Source of the DNA: Nocardioides alpinus | Lineage (GTDB): Bacteria > Actinomycetota > Actinomycetes > Propionibacteriales > Nocardioidaceae | Reading direction: 5' to 3' | Assembly: GCF_900112035.1 (NCBI RefSeq) | Contig: NZ_FOKC01000008.1 | Coordinates: 124,001 to 188,000, forward strand | Length of the DNA: 64,000 nucleotides | Part shown: positions 8,043 to 18,596 of the stretch, piece after piece | Numbering within the stretch: position 1 is the first letter of the stretch | Layout: every line of letters starts with the position of its first letter | Translations under genes and position numbers: made by a program | The notes under the pieces: generated by a model | The model's input: the letters and a program-made list of their open reading frames with translations, nothing else | The model's database searches: none | Told to the model about the DNA's origin: nothing

Positions 8043-8201
8043 TCAGACGACCCAACCGACGTTGTCCGCGACCAGGTCGGCCATCGGGTAGATGCCGCGG
8101 ATGTCCTGGCGGCGCTCGAAGAGGTTGACCACGTCGTGCACGTTGCGGTCGGCGAGCTCGCGACGACGCTCCATCTCGTCGTCGATCGTGTTGTCTTCCA
8201 T
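8043..8201 (-). CDS. Small 52-residue protein of unknown function
   Basis: An unrecognised, highly charged 52-residue protein beginning MEDNTIDDEMERRR and ending DNVGWVV. It has no signal or membrane segment. The case for a real gene is strong: a GGAGGT ribosome-binding site lies 7 bp before the ATG at 8201, and a good sigma-A-type promoter lies upstream at 8265-8293. It is convergent with the sigma-like gene, with only 3 bp between stops. The Glu/Arg-rich helix could be a protein-binding segment, but no function can be assigned. Confidence 0.78.
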   Translation of the reverse strand: MEDNTIDDEMERRRELADRNVHDVVNLFERRQDIRGIYPMADLVADNVGWVV

Positions 8202-8246
8202 GTCCCCACCTCCGGAATCTCCGGGCGGACCCCCCGCCCTGATGAC

Positions 8247-8260
8247 TTGGATCGTTCCAA
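8247..8260. promoter_or_regulatory. Inverted repeat at the predicted start of the 52-residue gene's transcript
   Basis: TTGGA (8247-8251) and TCCAA (8256-8260) flank TCGT. The site overlaps the expected transcription start of the minus-strand promoter just upstream, so it is placed like a repressor operator. Confidence 0.45.
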
Positions 8261-8264
8261 ACCT

Positions 8265-8293
8265 AGTTTAAGCAGGAGTTCCGGTTGTGTTAA
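8265..8293 (-). promoter_or_regulatory. Sigma-A-like promoter of the 52-residue gene
   Basis: On the minus strand a -35 TTAACA (8288-8293) and a -10 TAAACT (8265-8270) are separated by exactly 17 bp. The region is markedly AT-rich for this window. Transcription would begin near 8258 and give a leader of about 57 nt. Confidence 0.65.
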
Positions 8294-8304
8294 CTCCAGG
8301 AAAA

Positions 8305-9543
8305 TCAGCCGGGGAGGACGGCCCGGCCGCGCACGTGGAGTGCGGCCGAGAGGAGCAGGATCGCGACACCGGCGAGCGACAGCGCGAGCCCCACGAGCGC
8401 CGGGGCGCGCAGGCCCCAGCCGGCGGCGATGACGAGACCGCCCAGCCAGGCGCCGAGCGCGTTGGCGATGTTGAGGGAGGCGTGGTTCATGGCCGCGCCG
8501 AGGGTCTGGGCGTCCCCGGCGACGTCCATCAGGCGCAGCTGGAGGTTCACCACGAGCACCGAACCCAGCAGGGTGATGAGGAAGACGACCGGCAGCGAGG
8601 CCCAGCCGTGCGGGGCGGCGACCCAGAAGGCCAGCATGGTGCCCGCCATGCCGATGCCACCGATGATGAGCGAGCGGAAGATCGACCAGTCGGCCATGAT
8701 CCCGGCGACGAACGTGCCCGCCACCATGCCGAGGCCGAAGGACAGCAGGAAGACGGGGACGGCGCGCTCCCCCAGCCCGGCGACGTCGGTGACGACCGGG
8801 GCGATGTAGGAGTAGACGGCGAACATGCCGCCGAAGCCGACGGCGCCGGCCAGCAGCGTCAGCCACACCTGCGGCACCTTGAAGGCGGCGAGCTCGCGGC
8901 GCCCGCTCGCGGCGGGATCGCCGGGGAGCGACGGGACGAACCACGCGAGCAGTGCCAGCGTCGCCAGGGCGAGCACGGCAGAGGCCCAGAAGGCGGAGCG
9001 CCAGCCGAGCTCCTGGCCGAGCAGCGTCGCGGCGGGGACACCGACGACGTTGGCGACCGAGAGCCCGAGCATCACCTGGGCGACCGCGCGACCCTTGCGC
9101 GACGGCGGCGCCAGGCTCGCGGCCACGAGCGACGCGACGCCGAAGTAGGCGCCGTGCGGCAGGCCGGCGGCGAAGCGCGCGAGCATCAGCTGCTCGTACG
9201 ACGTCGCGAGCGCGCTGACGGCGTTGCCGACCGCGAACGCCGCCATCAGCGCAACCAGCAGGGCGCGTCGCGGCAGGCGGGCACCCAGGAAGGCCAGCAC
9301 GGGCGCGCCCACGACCACGCCGACGGCGTACGCCGAGATCACGTGGCCGCCGGTCGGGATGGAGACGTCCACGCCCGCGGAGATCTGCGGCAGCAGGCCC
9401 ATCGTGACGAACTCGGTGGTGCCGATCGCGAAGCCACCCATCGCCAGCGCGACCACCGCCAGACCGAAGTGGCGGGCGGTCACCGAGGGGACGTCGAGGT
9501 CCTCCTCGGGCATCGGGTCGGTGCGTGCGGCAGCGGTCGTCAT
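8305..9543 (-). CDS. MFS transporter, arabinose-efflux/drug-exporter type
   Basis: A 412-residue, 12-helix major facilitator of the AraJ/YdhP-like DHA1 group. The first helix carries GGFAIGTTEFVTMGLLPQI, which is characteristic of this group. The loop after helix 2 has LGARLPRRALL, a variant of MFS motif A. A cytoplasmic loop lies mid-protein around PSLPGDPAASGRRE. Substrates cannot be inferred, and relatives export sugars or drugs. ATG 9543 gives MTTAAARTD. TTG and GTG codons just upstream are possible but have no better ribosome-binding site. The start lies immediately beyond the icd terminator hairpin, so the gene probably has separate transcription. Confidence 0.92.
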   Translation of the reverse strand: MTTAAARTDPMPEEDLDVPSVTARHFGLAVVALAMGGFAIGTTEFVTMGLLPQISAGVDVSIPTGGHVISAYAVGVVVGAPVLAFLGARLPRRALLVALMAAFAVGNAVSALATSYEQLMLARFAAGLPHGAYFGVASLVAASLAPPSRKGRAVAQVMLGLSVANVVGVPAATLLGQELGWRSAFWASAVLALATLALLAWFVPSLPGDPAASGRRELAAFKVPQVWLTLLAGAVGFGGMFAVYSYIAPVVTDVAGLGERAVPVFLLSFGLGMVAGTFVAGIMADWSIFRSLIIGGIGMAGTMLAFWVAAPHGWASLPVVFLITLLGSVLVVNLQLRLMDVAGDAQTLGAAMNHASLNIANALGAWLGGLVIAAGWGLRAPALVGLALSLAGVAILLLSAALHVRGRAVLPG

Positions 9544-9557
9544 CACTGGGCGCAAGA

Positions 9558-9591
9558 CAGGACCCCCGAGGAGTATTCCCCGGGGGTCCTG
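9558..9591. terminator. Strong hairpin terminator of icd
   Basis: CAGGACCCCCG (9558-9568) and CGGGGGTCCTG (9581-9591) pair perfectly over 11 bp, and GGA/TCC inside the loop extends the symmetry. It lies 34 bp beyond the icd stop on the minus strand and 15 bp before the MFS start. Confidence 0.8.
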
Positions 9592-9624
9592 GATGTGATG
9601 CGGGTCGCGCCCGCTGTCGACGCG

Positions 9625-11973
<2,349 letters not shown>

Positions 11974-12014
11974 CTACGCGGGGTAGGGCCACACGACTGG
12001 GAGGACAGCTCGCG

Positions 12015-13148
12015 ATGAGCGACACCATCGACACACCGACCACCGGCCAGAAGTTCACGGCCGAGACGCTGGGCACCTTCGTGCTCGTGTTCTTCGGCTG
12101 CGGCGCCGCCCTGATCAGCGGTGGTGACTACGTCGCCACCGGCCTGACCTTCGGCCTCACCGTGGTCGTCATGGCGTACGCCGTGGGCCGCATCTCGGGC
12201 GGACACTTCAACCCGGCCGTGACGCTCGGCGCCGTGCTCGGCGGGCGGCTGCCGTGGAACCAGGTCGGCATCTACATGGCCGCCCAGCTCCTCGGCGGGC
12301 TCCTCGCCGGTGCCGCGCTGTTCGGCCTCATGCACGGCTTCCCGGGCTTCTCCGCCGAGGGCAACATGGCGCAGAACGCCTTCGGCGACCAGAGCGCCCT
12401 CGGCTACGCCTGGTGGGCGGCGCTGCTGCTGGAGACGCTGCTGACGGCGGTGTTCCTCTGGGTGATCCTCGCGGTCACCGACGAACGCAACGAGATCAAC
12501 GTCGCCATGGGACCGCTGGCCATCGGCCTGGCACTGGCGATGATCCACTTCGCGTCGATGGGCGCCACCGGCACCTCGGTCAACCCGGCCCGCTCGATCG
12601 GCGTCGGCGTCTTCGCCGGCACCGACGCGATCATCCAGCTCTGGCTCTTCGTCGTCGCGCCGCTGCTCGGCGCCGCGATCGCCGGTCTCACCTACCCCGT
12701 CCTCTTCGGCCACGGCGCCGAGCCCGTCGCGGGATCGGGCCTCAACTTCGGCGGCGGCCGCAAGGGCGACCAGTTCGTCCCGGGCAGCTACGAGGCGCAG
12801 TGGAACCAGGGCCAGCAGGGCAGCTGGGGCCAGCCCGGCTCCGCCTGGGGAGCTCCCCCGCAGCAGCAGTGGGGCCAGGGCGCTCCGCCGCAGCAGCAGC
12901 CCGACCCGTCCTACGGCGCCCCGCAGGCGCAGCCCGGCCAGCAGCAGCCGGGCCAGTGGGGTGCGCCGCCGGCCCAGCAGCAGCCCGGTCAGCCCGGCCA
13001 GTGGGGTGCGCCGCCGGCCCAGCAGCAGCCCGGCCAGCCCTACCCCGGTGAGCAGGGCGGCCAGCAGGGCCAGCCCGGCGCCCCCGGCCACTGGGGCAAC
13101 CCCGACGGTGACGACGACGGTCGCACCCAGGTGCGCCGACCCGACTGA
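12015..13148 (+). CDS. Aquaporin (MIP family) with a long Gln/Pro/Gly-rich tail
   Basis: A 377-residue channel protein. Residues about 14-240 form the six-helix MIP fold with both pore motifs intact: NPA at 66-68 (HFNPAVT) and NPA at 190-192 (SVNPARS). GGHFNP and an Arg after the second NPA point to a water-selective AqpZ-like pore. From about residue 255 the protein continues for some 120 residues of low-complexity sequence. This tail contains repeats of GQWGAPPAQQQPGQ and ends in an acidic and Arg patch. Such tails are not part of the channel fold and should lie in the cytoplasm. ATG 12015 follows GGGAGGAC. Convergent with the lipoprotein gene, 3 bp apart. Confidence 0.94.
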   Translation: MSDTIDTPTTGQKFTAETLGTFVLVFFGCGAALISGGDYVATGLTFGLTVVVMAYAVGRISGGHFNPAVTLGAVLGGRLPWNQVGIYMAAQLLGGLLAGAALFGLMHGFPGFSAEGNMAQNAFGDQSALGYAWWAALLLETLLTAVFLWVILAVTDERNEINVAMGPLAIGLALAMIHFASMGATGTSVNPARSIGVGVFAGTDAIIQLWLFVVAPLLGAAIAGLTYPVLFGHGAEPVAGSGLNFGGGRKGDQFVPGSYEAQWNQGQQGSWGQPGSAWGAPPQQQWGQGAPPQQQPDPSYGAPQAQPGQQQPGQWGAPPAQQQPGQPGQWGAPPAQQQPGQPYPGEQGGQQGQPGAPGHWGNPDGDDDGRTQVRRPD

Positions 13149-13151
13149 TCC

Positions 13152-13847
13152 CTACTGCTGGGGCTCCAGCACGGCCTGCCAGCCCGCGTCGAGGTCCTCG
13201 ATGCTGACGAGGCCGGCACCCGACTCGTACATGGTGCGCGTGGTGGTGCCGGCCTCGTGCCGCGTCTGCACCATCTCGCGTGACTGGTCCTCGACCCTCG
13301 TGGTGGCCTCGAGCAGGTTGGGCAGGCGGTAGGTCACCCACCCGTCGCCGAGCCGAGGGTCGGCGGGCATGGCCAGGCCCGCCTCGGCGCCGTCCTCGCC
13401 GGCGCGCCACGAGACGCCGGTCTCGGAGTCGGCGCCCACCAGCCAGACGTTGCCGTCGACGTCCTGGGCGTAGAAGCGGGTCTCCTCGTCGCCGGCACCG
13501 TCGATGTCCGTGACCGTGCGCACCGCGGTGGCGCTCAGTCCCGCGACCTCGCTGGCGCCCGGGACGACCTCGGCATCGATGGTGCCGAGCGTGCGGCCGT
13601 CCTCGATCACGTCGTAGTGCCACGTGGCACCGGGCTCGAGCGCGAGCCACGGGTTGTCGACGGTGGCGACGAAGTCCGCCGGGTCCGCCGACGGCGTCGG
13701 GATCTCGAGACCGTTGATCCCCGGGGAGTCGTACGGCGCGGGCTGGCCGAGCCCGGCGCACGCCGACAGGCCGGCGGTGAGCAGCAGTCCTCCCAGAACC
13801 GCGACCGTGCGGCGTCGTCGTACGGCGGGGGGCATGGGCGCCAGCAT
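13152..13847 (-). CDS. Putative lipoprotein
   Basis: A 231-residue exported protein of unknown function. After RRRRT a hydrophobic stretch ends in a lipobox-like LSAC near residue 30, so it is probably lipid-anchored on the outer face. The mature part is acidic and beta-rich (WHYDVIEDGRTLG, TRFYAQDVDGNVW), with no enzyme motif that I recognise. ATG 13847 and ATG 13835 are both possible starts, and neither has a strong ribosome-binding site. Divergent from mdh with 75 bp between starts and convergent with the aquaporin gene. Confidence 0.8.
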   Translation of the reverse strand: MLAPMPPAVRRRRTVAVLGGLLLTAGLSACAGLGQPAPYDSPGINGLEIPTPSADPADFVATVDNPWLALEPGATWHYDVIEDGRTLGTIDAEVVPGASEVAGLSATAVRTVTDIDGAGDEETRFYAQDVDGNVWLVGADSETGVSWRAGEDGAEAGLAMPADPRLGDGWVTYRLPNLLEATTRVEDQSREMVQTRHEAGTTTRTMYESGAGLVSIEDLDAGWQAVLEPQQ

Positions 13848-13922
13848 GCCAGTCGCCTGGGCGAGAACCGGCGCTGCTAGCGTCGGAGGGACAGCCCACC
13901 TCACCTCTCGAGGAGTACCTCC

Positions 13923-14909
13923 GTGACCTCCGAACCGCTCAAGGTCGCCGTCACCGGCGCCGCCGGCCAGATCGGCTACAGCCTGCTCTTCCGCCTCGCC
14001 AGTGGTGCGCTGGCCGCGGACCGCCCGATCGAGCTGCGCCTGCTCGAGATCGAGCCCGCGCTCAAGACGCTCGAGGGCGTCGTCATGGAGCTCGACGACT
14101 GCGCCTTCCCGCTGCTGTCCGGCGTGCAGATCGGCTCGGACGCCGAGAAGATCTTCGACGGCGTCAACCTCGCCCTCCTCGTCGGCGCCCGCCCCCGCGG
14201 ACCCGGCATGGAGCGCGGCGACCTCCTCTCGGCCAACGGCGCGATCTTCACCGCGCAGGGCAAGGCCCTCAACGCGGTCGCGGCCGACGACGTGCGGATC
14301 GGTGTCACCGGCAACCCGGCCAACACCAACGCCCTCATCGCGATGACCAACGCCCCCGACATCCCGCGCGAGCGCTTCTCCGCGCTGACCCGCCTCGACC
14401 ACAACCGCGCGATCTCGCAGCTCGCGGCGAAGACCGGCGCCAAGGTCACCGACATCAAGAAGATGACGATCTGGGGCAACCACTCCGCCACCCAGTACCC
14501 CGACCTGTTCCACGCCGAGGTCAACGGCCAGAACGCCGCCGAGCTCGTCGGTGACCAGGCCTGGCTGGAGAACGACTTCATCCCGACGGTCGCCAAGCGC
14601 GGCGCCGCGATCATCGACGCCCGTGGCTCGTCCTCGGCGGCGTCGGCTGCGTCGGCGACGATCGACGCCGCCCGCGACTGGTTGTTCGGCTCGGCGCCGG
14701 ACGACTGGGTCTCGATGGCGGTGGCGTCGCAGGGCGAGTACGGCGTGCCCGAGGGCCTGATCTCCTCGTTCCCGGTGACCACCTCCGGCGGCGACTGGTC
14801 GATCGTCGAGGGCCTCGAGATCGACGAGTTCTCCCGCGCCCGGATCGACGCGTCCACCGCCGAGCTCGCCGAGGAGCGCGCTGCGGTGACCGAGCTCGGG
14901 TTGATCTGA
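13923..14909 (+). CDS. mdh: Malate dehydrogenase
   Basis: NAD-dependent malate dehydrogenase of the TCA cycle, 328 residues, of the long-chain group found in actinobacteria. The dinucleotide-binding motif [17 protein letters not shown] is near residues 12-28. The substrate Arg pair appears in [11 protein letters not shown], and the catalytic His in [11 protein letters not shown] with the partner Asp in [12 protein letters not shown] 13923 is preceded by GAGGAG at 10 bp. The stop is followed by a palindrome of the same family as those near sdhB, and then by the convergent DUF3017 gene. Confidence 0.98.
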   Translation: MTSEPLKVAVTGAAGQIGYSLLFRLASGALAADRPIELRLLEIEPALKTLEGVVMELDDCAFPLLSGVQIGSDAEKIFDGVNLALLVGARPRGPGMERGDLLSANGAIFTAQGKALNAVAADDVRIGVTGNPANTNALIAMTNAPDIPRERFSALTRLDHNRAISQLAAKTGAKVTDIKKMTIWGNHSATQYPDLFHAEVNGQNAAELVGDQAWLENDFIPTVAKRGAAIIDARGSSSAASAASATIDAARDWLFGSAPDDWVSMAVASQGEYGVPEGLISSFPVTTSGGDWSIVEGLEIDEFSRARIDASTAELAEERAAVTELGLI

Positions 14910-14919
14910 TCCACCACGT

Positions 14920-14973
14920 GAGCGGTGCGTGAGGCGGCTCCCGGACACCGGGAACCCGCCTCCCGCACCGCTC
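14920..14973. repeat. Palindromic repeat, type A copy 3
   Basis: The left arm starts GAGCGGTGCGTGAGGCGGCT. The right arm (14951-14973) ends CCGCACCGCTC. The arms match at 20 of 23 positions, and CCGG/CCGG in the loop adds pairing. It lies 11 bp after the mdh stop, between convergent genes, and probably also serves as a terminator. Confidence 0.85.
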
Positions 14974-15012
14974 GTGCGTTGTCGGGCCGGGTCCCGGCTC
15001 GGCGCGTCCTGC

Positions 15013-15369
15013 CTAGAACCCCGGCTGGTCCGGGATGGAGCCGGCGAGGAAGATCAGCGCACCGCCGAGCACCAGCAGGATCACCGCGTCGAGCACCTTG
15101 TGGCGCACGGCGAGCATGCCGGCGTCGCGACTCCTGAGCACCAGGCGTACGGCGGCGGCGAAGACCAGCGCCCCGCCCATCAGCCGGATCCCGGTGCGCC
15201 ACTCGTCGAGGGCGACGATCACCAGGGCCACCGCCACGACAGCGAGCACCAGCAGGTAGAACATGCCGCCGATCGTCGAGGGATAGCGGCGCGGGTCGTC
15301 CGGGTCGACCGGCTCCGCGGAGGTCGGCTCGACCGACTCGGGCGGCTCGATGTGCTCGGAGTCCGTCAC
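15013..15369 (-). CDS. DUF3017 small membrane protein
   Basis: A 118-residue protein with an acidic N-terminal tail and three hydrophobic helices ([34 protein letters not shown] and [15 protein letters not shown]). It matches DUF3017, a family of unknown function that in actinobacteria usually sits beside folD, as here. GTG 15369 starts one base after the folD stop, so the two genes are almost certainly cotranscribed. It probably acts in the cytoplasmic membrane. No catalytic residues are evident. Confidence 0.88.
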   Translation of the reverse strand: MTDSEHIEPPESVEPTSAEPVDPDDPRRYPSTIGGMFYLLVLAVVAVALVIVALDEWRTGIRLMGGALVFAAAVRLVLRSRDAGMLAVRHKVLDAVILLVLGGALIFLAGSIPDQPGF

Positions 15370-15370
15370 G

Positions 15371-16219
15371 TCAGGACCGGGCGGACTTCTCGGCGATCTC
15401 GACGATGTTGCTCAGCAGCATCGCGCGCGTCATCGGCCCGACGCCCTTGGGGTTGGGCGAGACCCAGCCGGCCACGTCCCAGACGTCGGGGTGCACGTCG
15501 CCGGTGACCTTGCCGTCGACGCGGGAGACCCCCACGTCGAGGACAGCGGCCCCCGGCTTGACCATGTCGGCGGTGATGATGCCGGGCACGCCCGCGGCGG
15601 CCACGACGATGTCGGCGTGCCGCACGTGGGCGGCGAGGTCGACGGTGCCGGTGTGGCAGAGCGTGACGGTGGCGTTCTCGGAGCGACGCGTCAGCAGCAG
15701 GCCGAGCGGCCGACCGACGGTGAGGCCGCGGCCGACGACGACCACCTCGGCACCGGCGATCTGCACGCCGTGGCGGCGCAGCAGCTCGATCGCCCCGACC
15801 GGGGTGCACGGCAGCGGGCCGGACTCACCCAGGACCAGCTTGCCGAGGTTGGTCGGGTGCAGCCCGTCGACGTCCTTGTCGGGGTCGACCCGCGACAGCA
15901 GGGCGAACTCGTCGAGACCGGTCGGCTGCTGCACGAGGAAGCCGGTGCACCCCTCGTCGGCGTTGAGCTCGTCGATGACGGCCTCCACCTCGGCCTGGGT
16001 GGCCGTGGCCGGCAGGTCGCGCCGGATCGACGTGATGCCGATCTCCGCGCAGTCCTTGTGCTTCGCACCGACGTACCACTGCGAGCCGGGGTCGTCGCCG
16101 ACCAGCACCGTGCCCAGGCCGGGAGTGATCCCCTGCTCCTTGAGGGCGGCGACGCGCTGGGCGAGCTCTGCCTTGATGGTCCGCAGCGTGGCTGCGCCGT
16201 CCAGGGTCTGTGCCGTCAC
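15371..16219 (-). CDS. folD: Bifunctional methylene-THF dehydrogenase/cyclohydrolase
   Basis: FolD interconverts 5,10-methylene-, methenyl- and 10-formyl-tetrahydrofolate. It supplies the formyl donor used by PurN and PurH, which are encoded just upstream. The 282-residue length is normal. The catalytic Lys lies in the motif around YVGAKHKDC (residues 49-57), followed by [12 protein letters not shown] and the NADP-binding [14 protein letters not shown]. The C-terminal [16 protein letters not shown] is diagnostic. GTG 16219 was chosen by the N terminus. DUF3017 follows after one base. Confidence 0.97.
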   Translation of the reverse strand: MTAQTLDGAATLRTIKAELAQRVAALKEQGITPGLGTVLVGDDPGSQWYVGAKHKDCAEIGITSIRRDLPATATQAEVEAVIDELNADEGCTGFLVQQPTGLDEFALLSRVDPDKDVDGLHPTNLGKLVLGESGPLPCTPVGAIELLRRHGVQIAGAEVVVVGRGLTVGRPLGLLLTRRSENATVTLCHTGTVDLAAHVRHADIVVAAAGVPGIITADMVKPGAAVLDVGVSRVDGKVTGDVHPDVWDVAGWVSPNPKGVGPMTRAMLLSNIVEIAEKSARS

Positions 16220-16266
16220 GTGGTCATCCTAGGGAGAGGGAAGCGGGCCCCGCTGAGCGGCCGCGA

Positions 16267-17856
16267 TCAGTGAAAAAAGTGGCGGGTGCCGGTGAGGTAC
16301 ATCGTCACGCCTGCGGCCTCGCAGGCGGCGACGACCTCGGGGTCGCGCACCGATCCACCGGGCTGCACGATCGCCTTCACCCCGGCGTCGATGAGCATCT
16401 GGGGACCGTCGGCGAAGGGGAAGAACGCGTCGGACGCCGCGACGGCGGACGGGGCCCGCTCCCCCGCGCGCTCGACCGCGAGCCGGCACGAGTCGACCCG
16501 GTTGACCTGGCCCATCCCCACGCCGACCGACGCGCCGTCGGCGGCGAGCAGGATCGCGTTGGACTTCACCGCGCGGCAGGCACGCCACGCGAACGCGAGG
16601 TCGGCCAGCACCTCGGCGGAGGCGGCCTCGCCGGTGGCGAGGGTCCACGTGGAGGGGTCGTCGCCCTCGGCGGAGATGACGTCGCGGTCCTGCAGCAGGA
16701 GTCCGCCCGAGATCGCGCGCATCTCGCCGCCGCCGCGCGCCAGCGGCGGGCACTCGAGGATGCGGATGTTCTTCTTCGCCTGCAGCGCCTCGATCGCGCC
16801 GTCCTCGTAGGCCGGGGCGACGATGACCTCGGTGAAGATCTCGGCGACCTGCTGCGCCATCTCGACCGAGACCGGCACGTTGGTGGCGATCACGCCGCCG
16901 AAGGCGCTGACCGGGTCGCACGCGTGGGCCTTGCGGTGCGCGAGGGCGACGTCCGTGCCGACCGCGATGCCGCACGGGTTGGCGTGCTTGATGATCGCCA
17001 CGGCAGGCTCGTCGAAGTCGTACGCCGCCCGCCGGGCCGCGTCGGCGTCGACGTAGTTGTTGTAGGACATCTCCTTGCCGTGGTGCTGCGTCGCCTGGGC
17101 GAGGCCGGGGCCGCCGGGCAGGAAGCCGTTGGAGTAGAGGGCCGCCCCCTGGTGGGGGTTCTCGCCGTAGCGCAGCACCGCGTCCTTGGTCCAGGTCGCA
17201 CCCATCCACGCGGGGAAGCCGGAGCCCTCGCTGGTGTCGGTGAGCACGTTGCCCATCCACGACGCCACGTGCACGTCGTACGTCGCGGTGTGCACGAAGG
17301 CCTCGGCAGCGAGGCGCTGCCGCTCGGCCAGCGTGAAGCCTCCGCCGGCCACGGCGGCCAGGACGGCGCCGTACGCCGCGGGCGAGGTCACGATCGCGAC
17401 GCTCGGGTGGTTCTTGGCGGCGGCGCGCACCATCGACGGCCCGCCGATGTCGATCTGCTCCACGCACTCGTCGGGGCTGGCGCCCGATGCGACGGTCTGG
17501 GTGAAGGGGTAGAGGTTGCTGACGACGAGCTCGAACGGCTCGACGCCGAGCTCCTCGAGCTGCGCGACGTGGGACTCGAGGCGGCGATCGGCGAGGATGC
17601 CGGCGTGCACGCGCGGGTGCAGCGTCTTGACGCGGCCGTCGAGGCACTCGGGGAAGCCGGTGAGGTCCTCGACCTTGGTCACCGGGAGGCCGAGCGACTC
17701 GATGAGGGCGGCGGAGCCACCGGTGGAGACCAGCTCCACGCCGGCGTCGTGCAGGCCGCGGACCAGGTCGTCGAGCCCGGTCTTGTCGTAGACGGACACC
17801 AGCGCTCGCCGGATCGCGATGCGCGTCGGGGTGGGCTGGTCGGGCTCAGCAGACAC
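16267..17856 (-). CDS. purH: Bifunctional AICAR formyltransferase/IMP cyclohydrolase
   Basis: PurH carries out the last two steps of IMP synthesis: formylation of AICAR (ZMP) by 10-formyl-THF, then ring closure. At 529 residues it is full length. The N-terminal cyclohydrolase has [19 protein letters not shown] and [11 protein letters not shown]. The C-terminal transformylase has RYGENPHQ, the catalytic KHANPCG and [13 protein letters not shown] 17856 has GAGGAG 4 bp upstream. The 5' leader contains a ZTP riboswitch that would sense the enzyme's own substrate. purN lies upstream and folD downstream, so formyl supply and use are encoded together. Confidence 0.98.
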   Translation of the reverse strand: MSAEPDQPTPTRIAIRRALVSVYDKTGLDDLVRGLHDAGVELVSTGGSAALIESLGLPVTKVEDLTGFPECLDGRVKTLHPRVHAGILADRRLESHVAQLEELGVEPFELVVSNLYPFTQTVASGASPDECVEQIDIGGPSMVRAAAKNHPSVAIVTSPAAYGAVLAAVAGGGFTLAERQRLAAEAFVHTATYDVHVASWMGNVLTDTSEGSGFPAWMGATWTKDAVLRYGENPHQGAALYSNGFLPGGPGLAQATQHHGKEMSYNNYVDADAARRAAYDFDEPAVAIIKHANPCGIAVGTDVALAHRKAHACDPVSAFGGVIATNVPVSVEMAQQVAEIFTEVIVAPAYEDGAIEALQAKKNIRILECPPLARGGGEMRAISGGLLLQDRDVISAEGDDPSTWTLATGEAASAEVLADLAFAWRACRAVKSNAILLAADGASVGVGMGQVNRVDSCRLAVERAGERAPSAVAASDAFFPFADGPQMLIDAGVKAIVQPGGSVRDPEVVAACEAAGVTMYLTGTRHFFH

Positions 17857-17884
17857 GGGACTCCTCGGATGTTGATTGAGTCGA

Positions 17885-17957
17885 GGCACCCAGGCGTTCG
17901 ATGTCCTCGCGCGTCACTCCCTGGTGGTGGCCCACCTGCGCCAGTCGTGTGGCAGCA
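17885..17957 (-). promoter_or_regulatory. ZTP (pfl) riboswitch of purH
   Basis: Read on the minus strand, the leader shows the conserved blocks of the pfl RNA in order: CGACTGGCG, then GGTGGGCCACCACCAGGGAG with a small hairpin, then, after a variable spacer, CGCCTGGG (17889-17896). The class binds ZTP/ZMP and is known upstream of purine and one-carbon genes. No intrinsic terminator follows before the GAGGAG at 17860-17865, so control is more likely at ribosome access. It fills the gap between the purN stop and purH. Confidence 0.85.
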
Positions 17958-17959
17958 GA

Positions 17960-18586
17960 CTAGCGACCAGCCGCGCCGATGCGAACCCGGCGGCCCTCGA
18001 CGGTGATGCCCTCGCGGGCGATGCGTCCGACGGACTCGACCAGCATCGCGCGCTCGGCGGTCTTGATCCGCTCGTGGAGCGACTCCACGTCGTCGTCCTC
18101 GGCGACCGCGACCGGCACCTGGGCGACGATCGGGCCGGTGTCGACGCCGGCGTCGACGACGAAGAGCGTCGCCCCGGTGACCTTGACGCCGTGCTCGAGC
18201 GCGTCGCGGGGACCGTGCATGCCGGGGAAGGCCGGGCAGAGCGCGGGGTGGGTGTTGAGGGTGAGGAAGCGCTCGAGGAAGTCGGGCGACACCAGCTTCA
18301 TGAAGCCTGCGGAGACCACCAGGTCGGGCTCGAAGGCGCCCACCTTGTCGCCCAGCGCCCGGTCCCAGTGCTCGCGCGAGGAGTAGTCGTCGACCTTGGC
18401 GACGAACGTCGGCACCCCGGCCCGGTCGGCCCGCGCCAGGCCTTCGATGTCGTCCCGGTCCGCGCCGACGGCGACCACGCGAGCTCCGTACGACGTCTCG
18501 GTGCAGGCGTCGAGCAGGGCCTGCAGGTTGGTGCCGGAGCCCGACACGAGGACGACGACACGGGCAGGACTCGACAGAGCTGGCAC
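17960..18586 (-). CDS. purN: Phosphoribosylglycinamide formyltransferase
   Basis: PurN transfers the formyl group of 10-formyl-THF to GAR in purine synthesis. It has 208 residues. The phosphate-binding motif SGSGTNLQALLDAC is at the N terminus. The catalytic Asn and His lie in LNTHPALCPAFPG, and the Asp in VDAGVDTGPI. GTG 18586 begins VPALSSPARVVVLVSGSGTN. The YibE/F gene ends 10 bp upstream on the same strand, so the order is DUF6350, YibE/F, purN, riboswitch, purH. Confidence 0.97.
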   Translation of the reverse strand: MPALSSPARVVVLVSGSGTNLQALLDACTETSYGARVVAVGADRDDIEGLARADRAGVPTFVAKVDDYSSREHWDRALGDKVGAFEPDLVVSAGFMKLVSPDFLERFLTLNTHPALCPAFPGMHGPRDALEHGVKVTGATLFVVDAGVDTGPIVAQVPVAVAEDDDVESLHERIKTAERAMLVESVGRIAREGITVEGRRVRIGAAGR

Positions 18587-18596
18587 GGGCCGAAGT

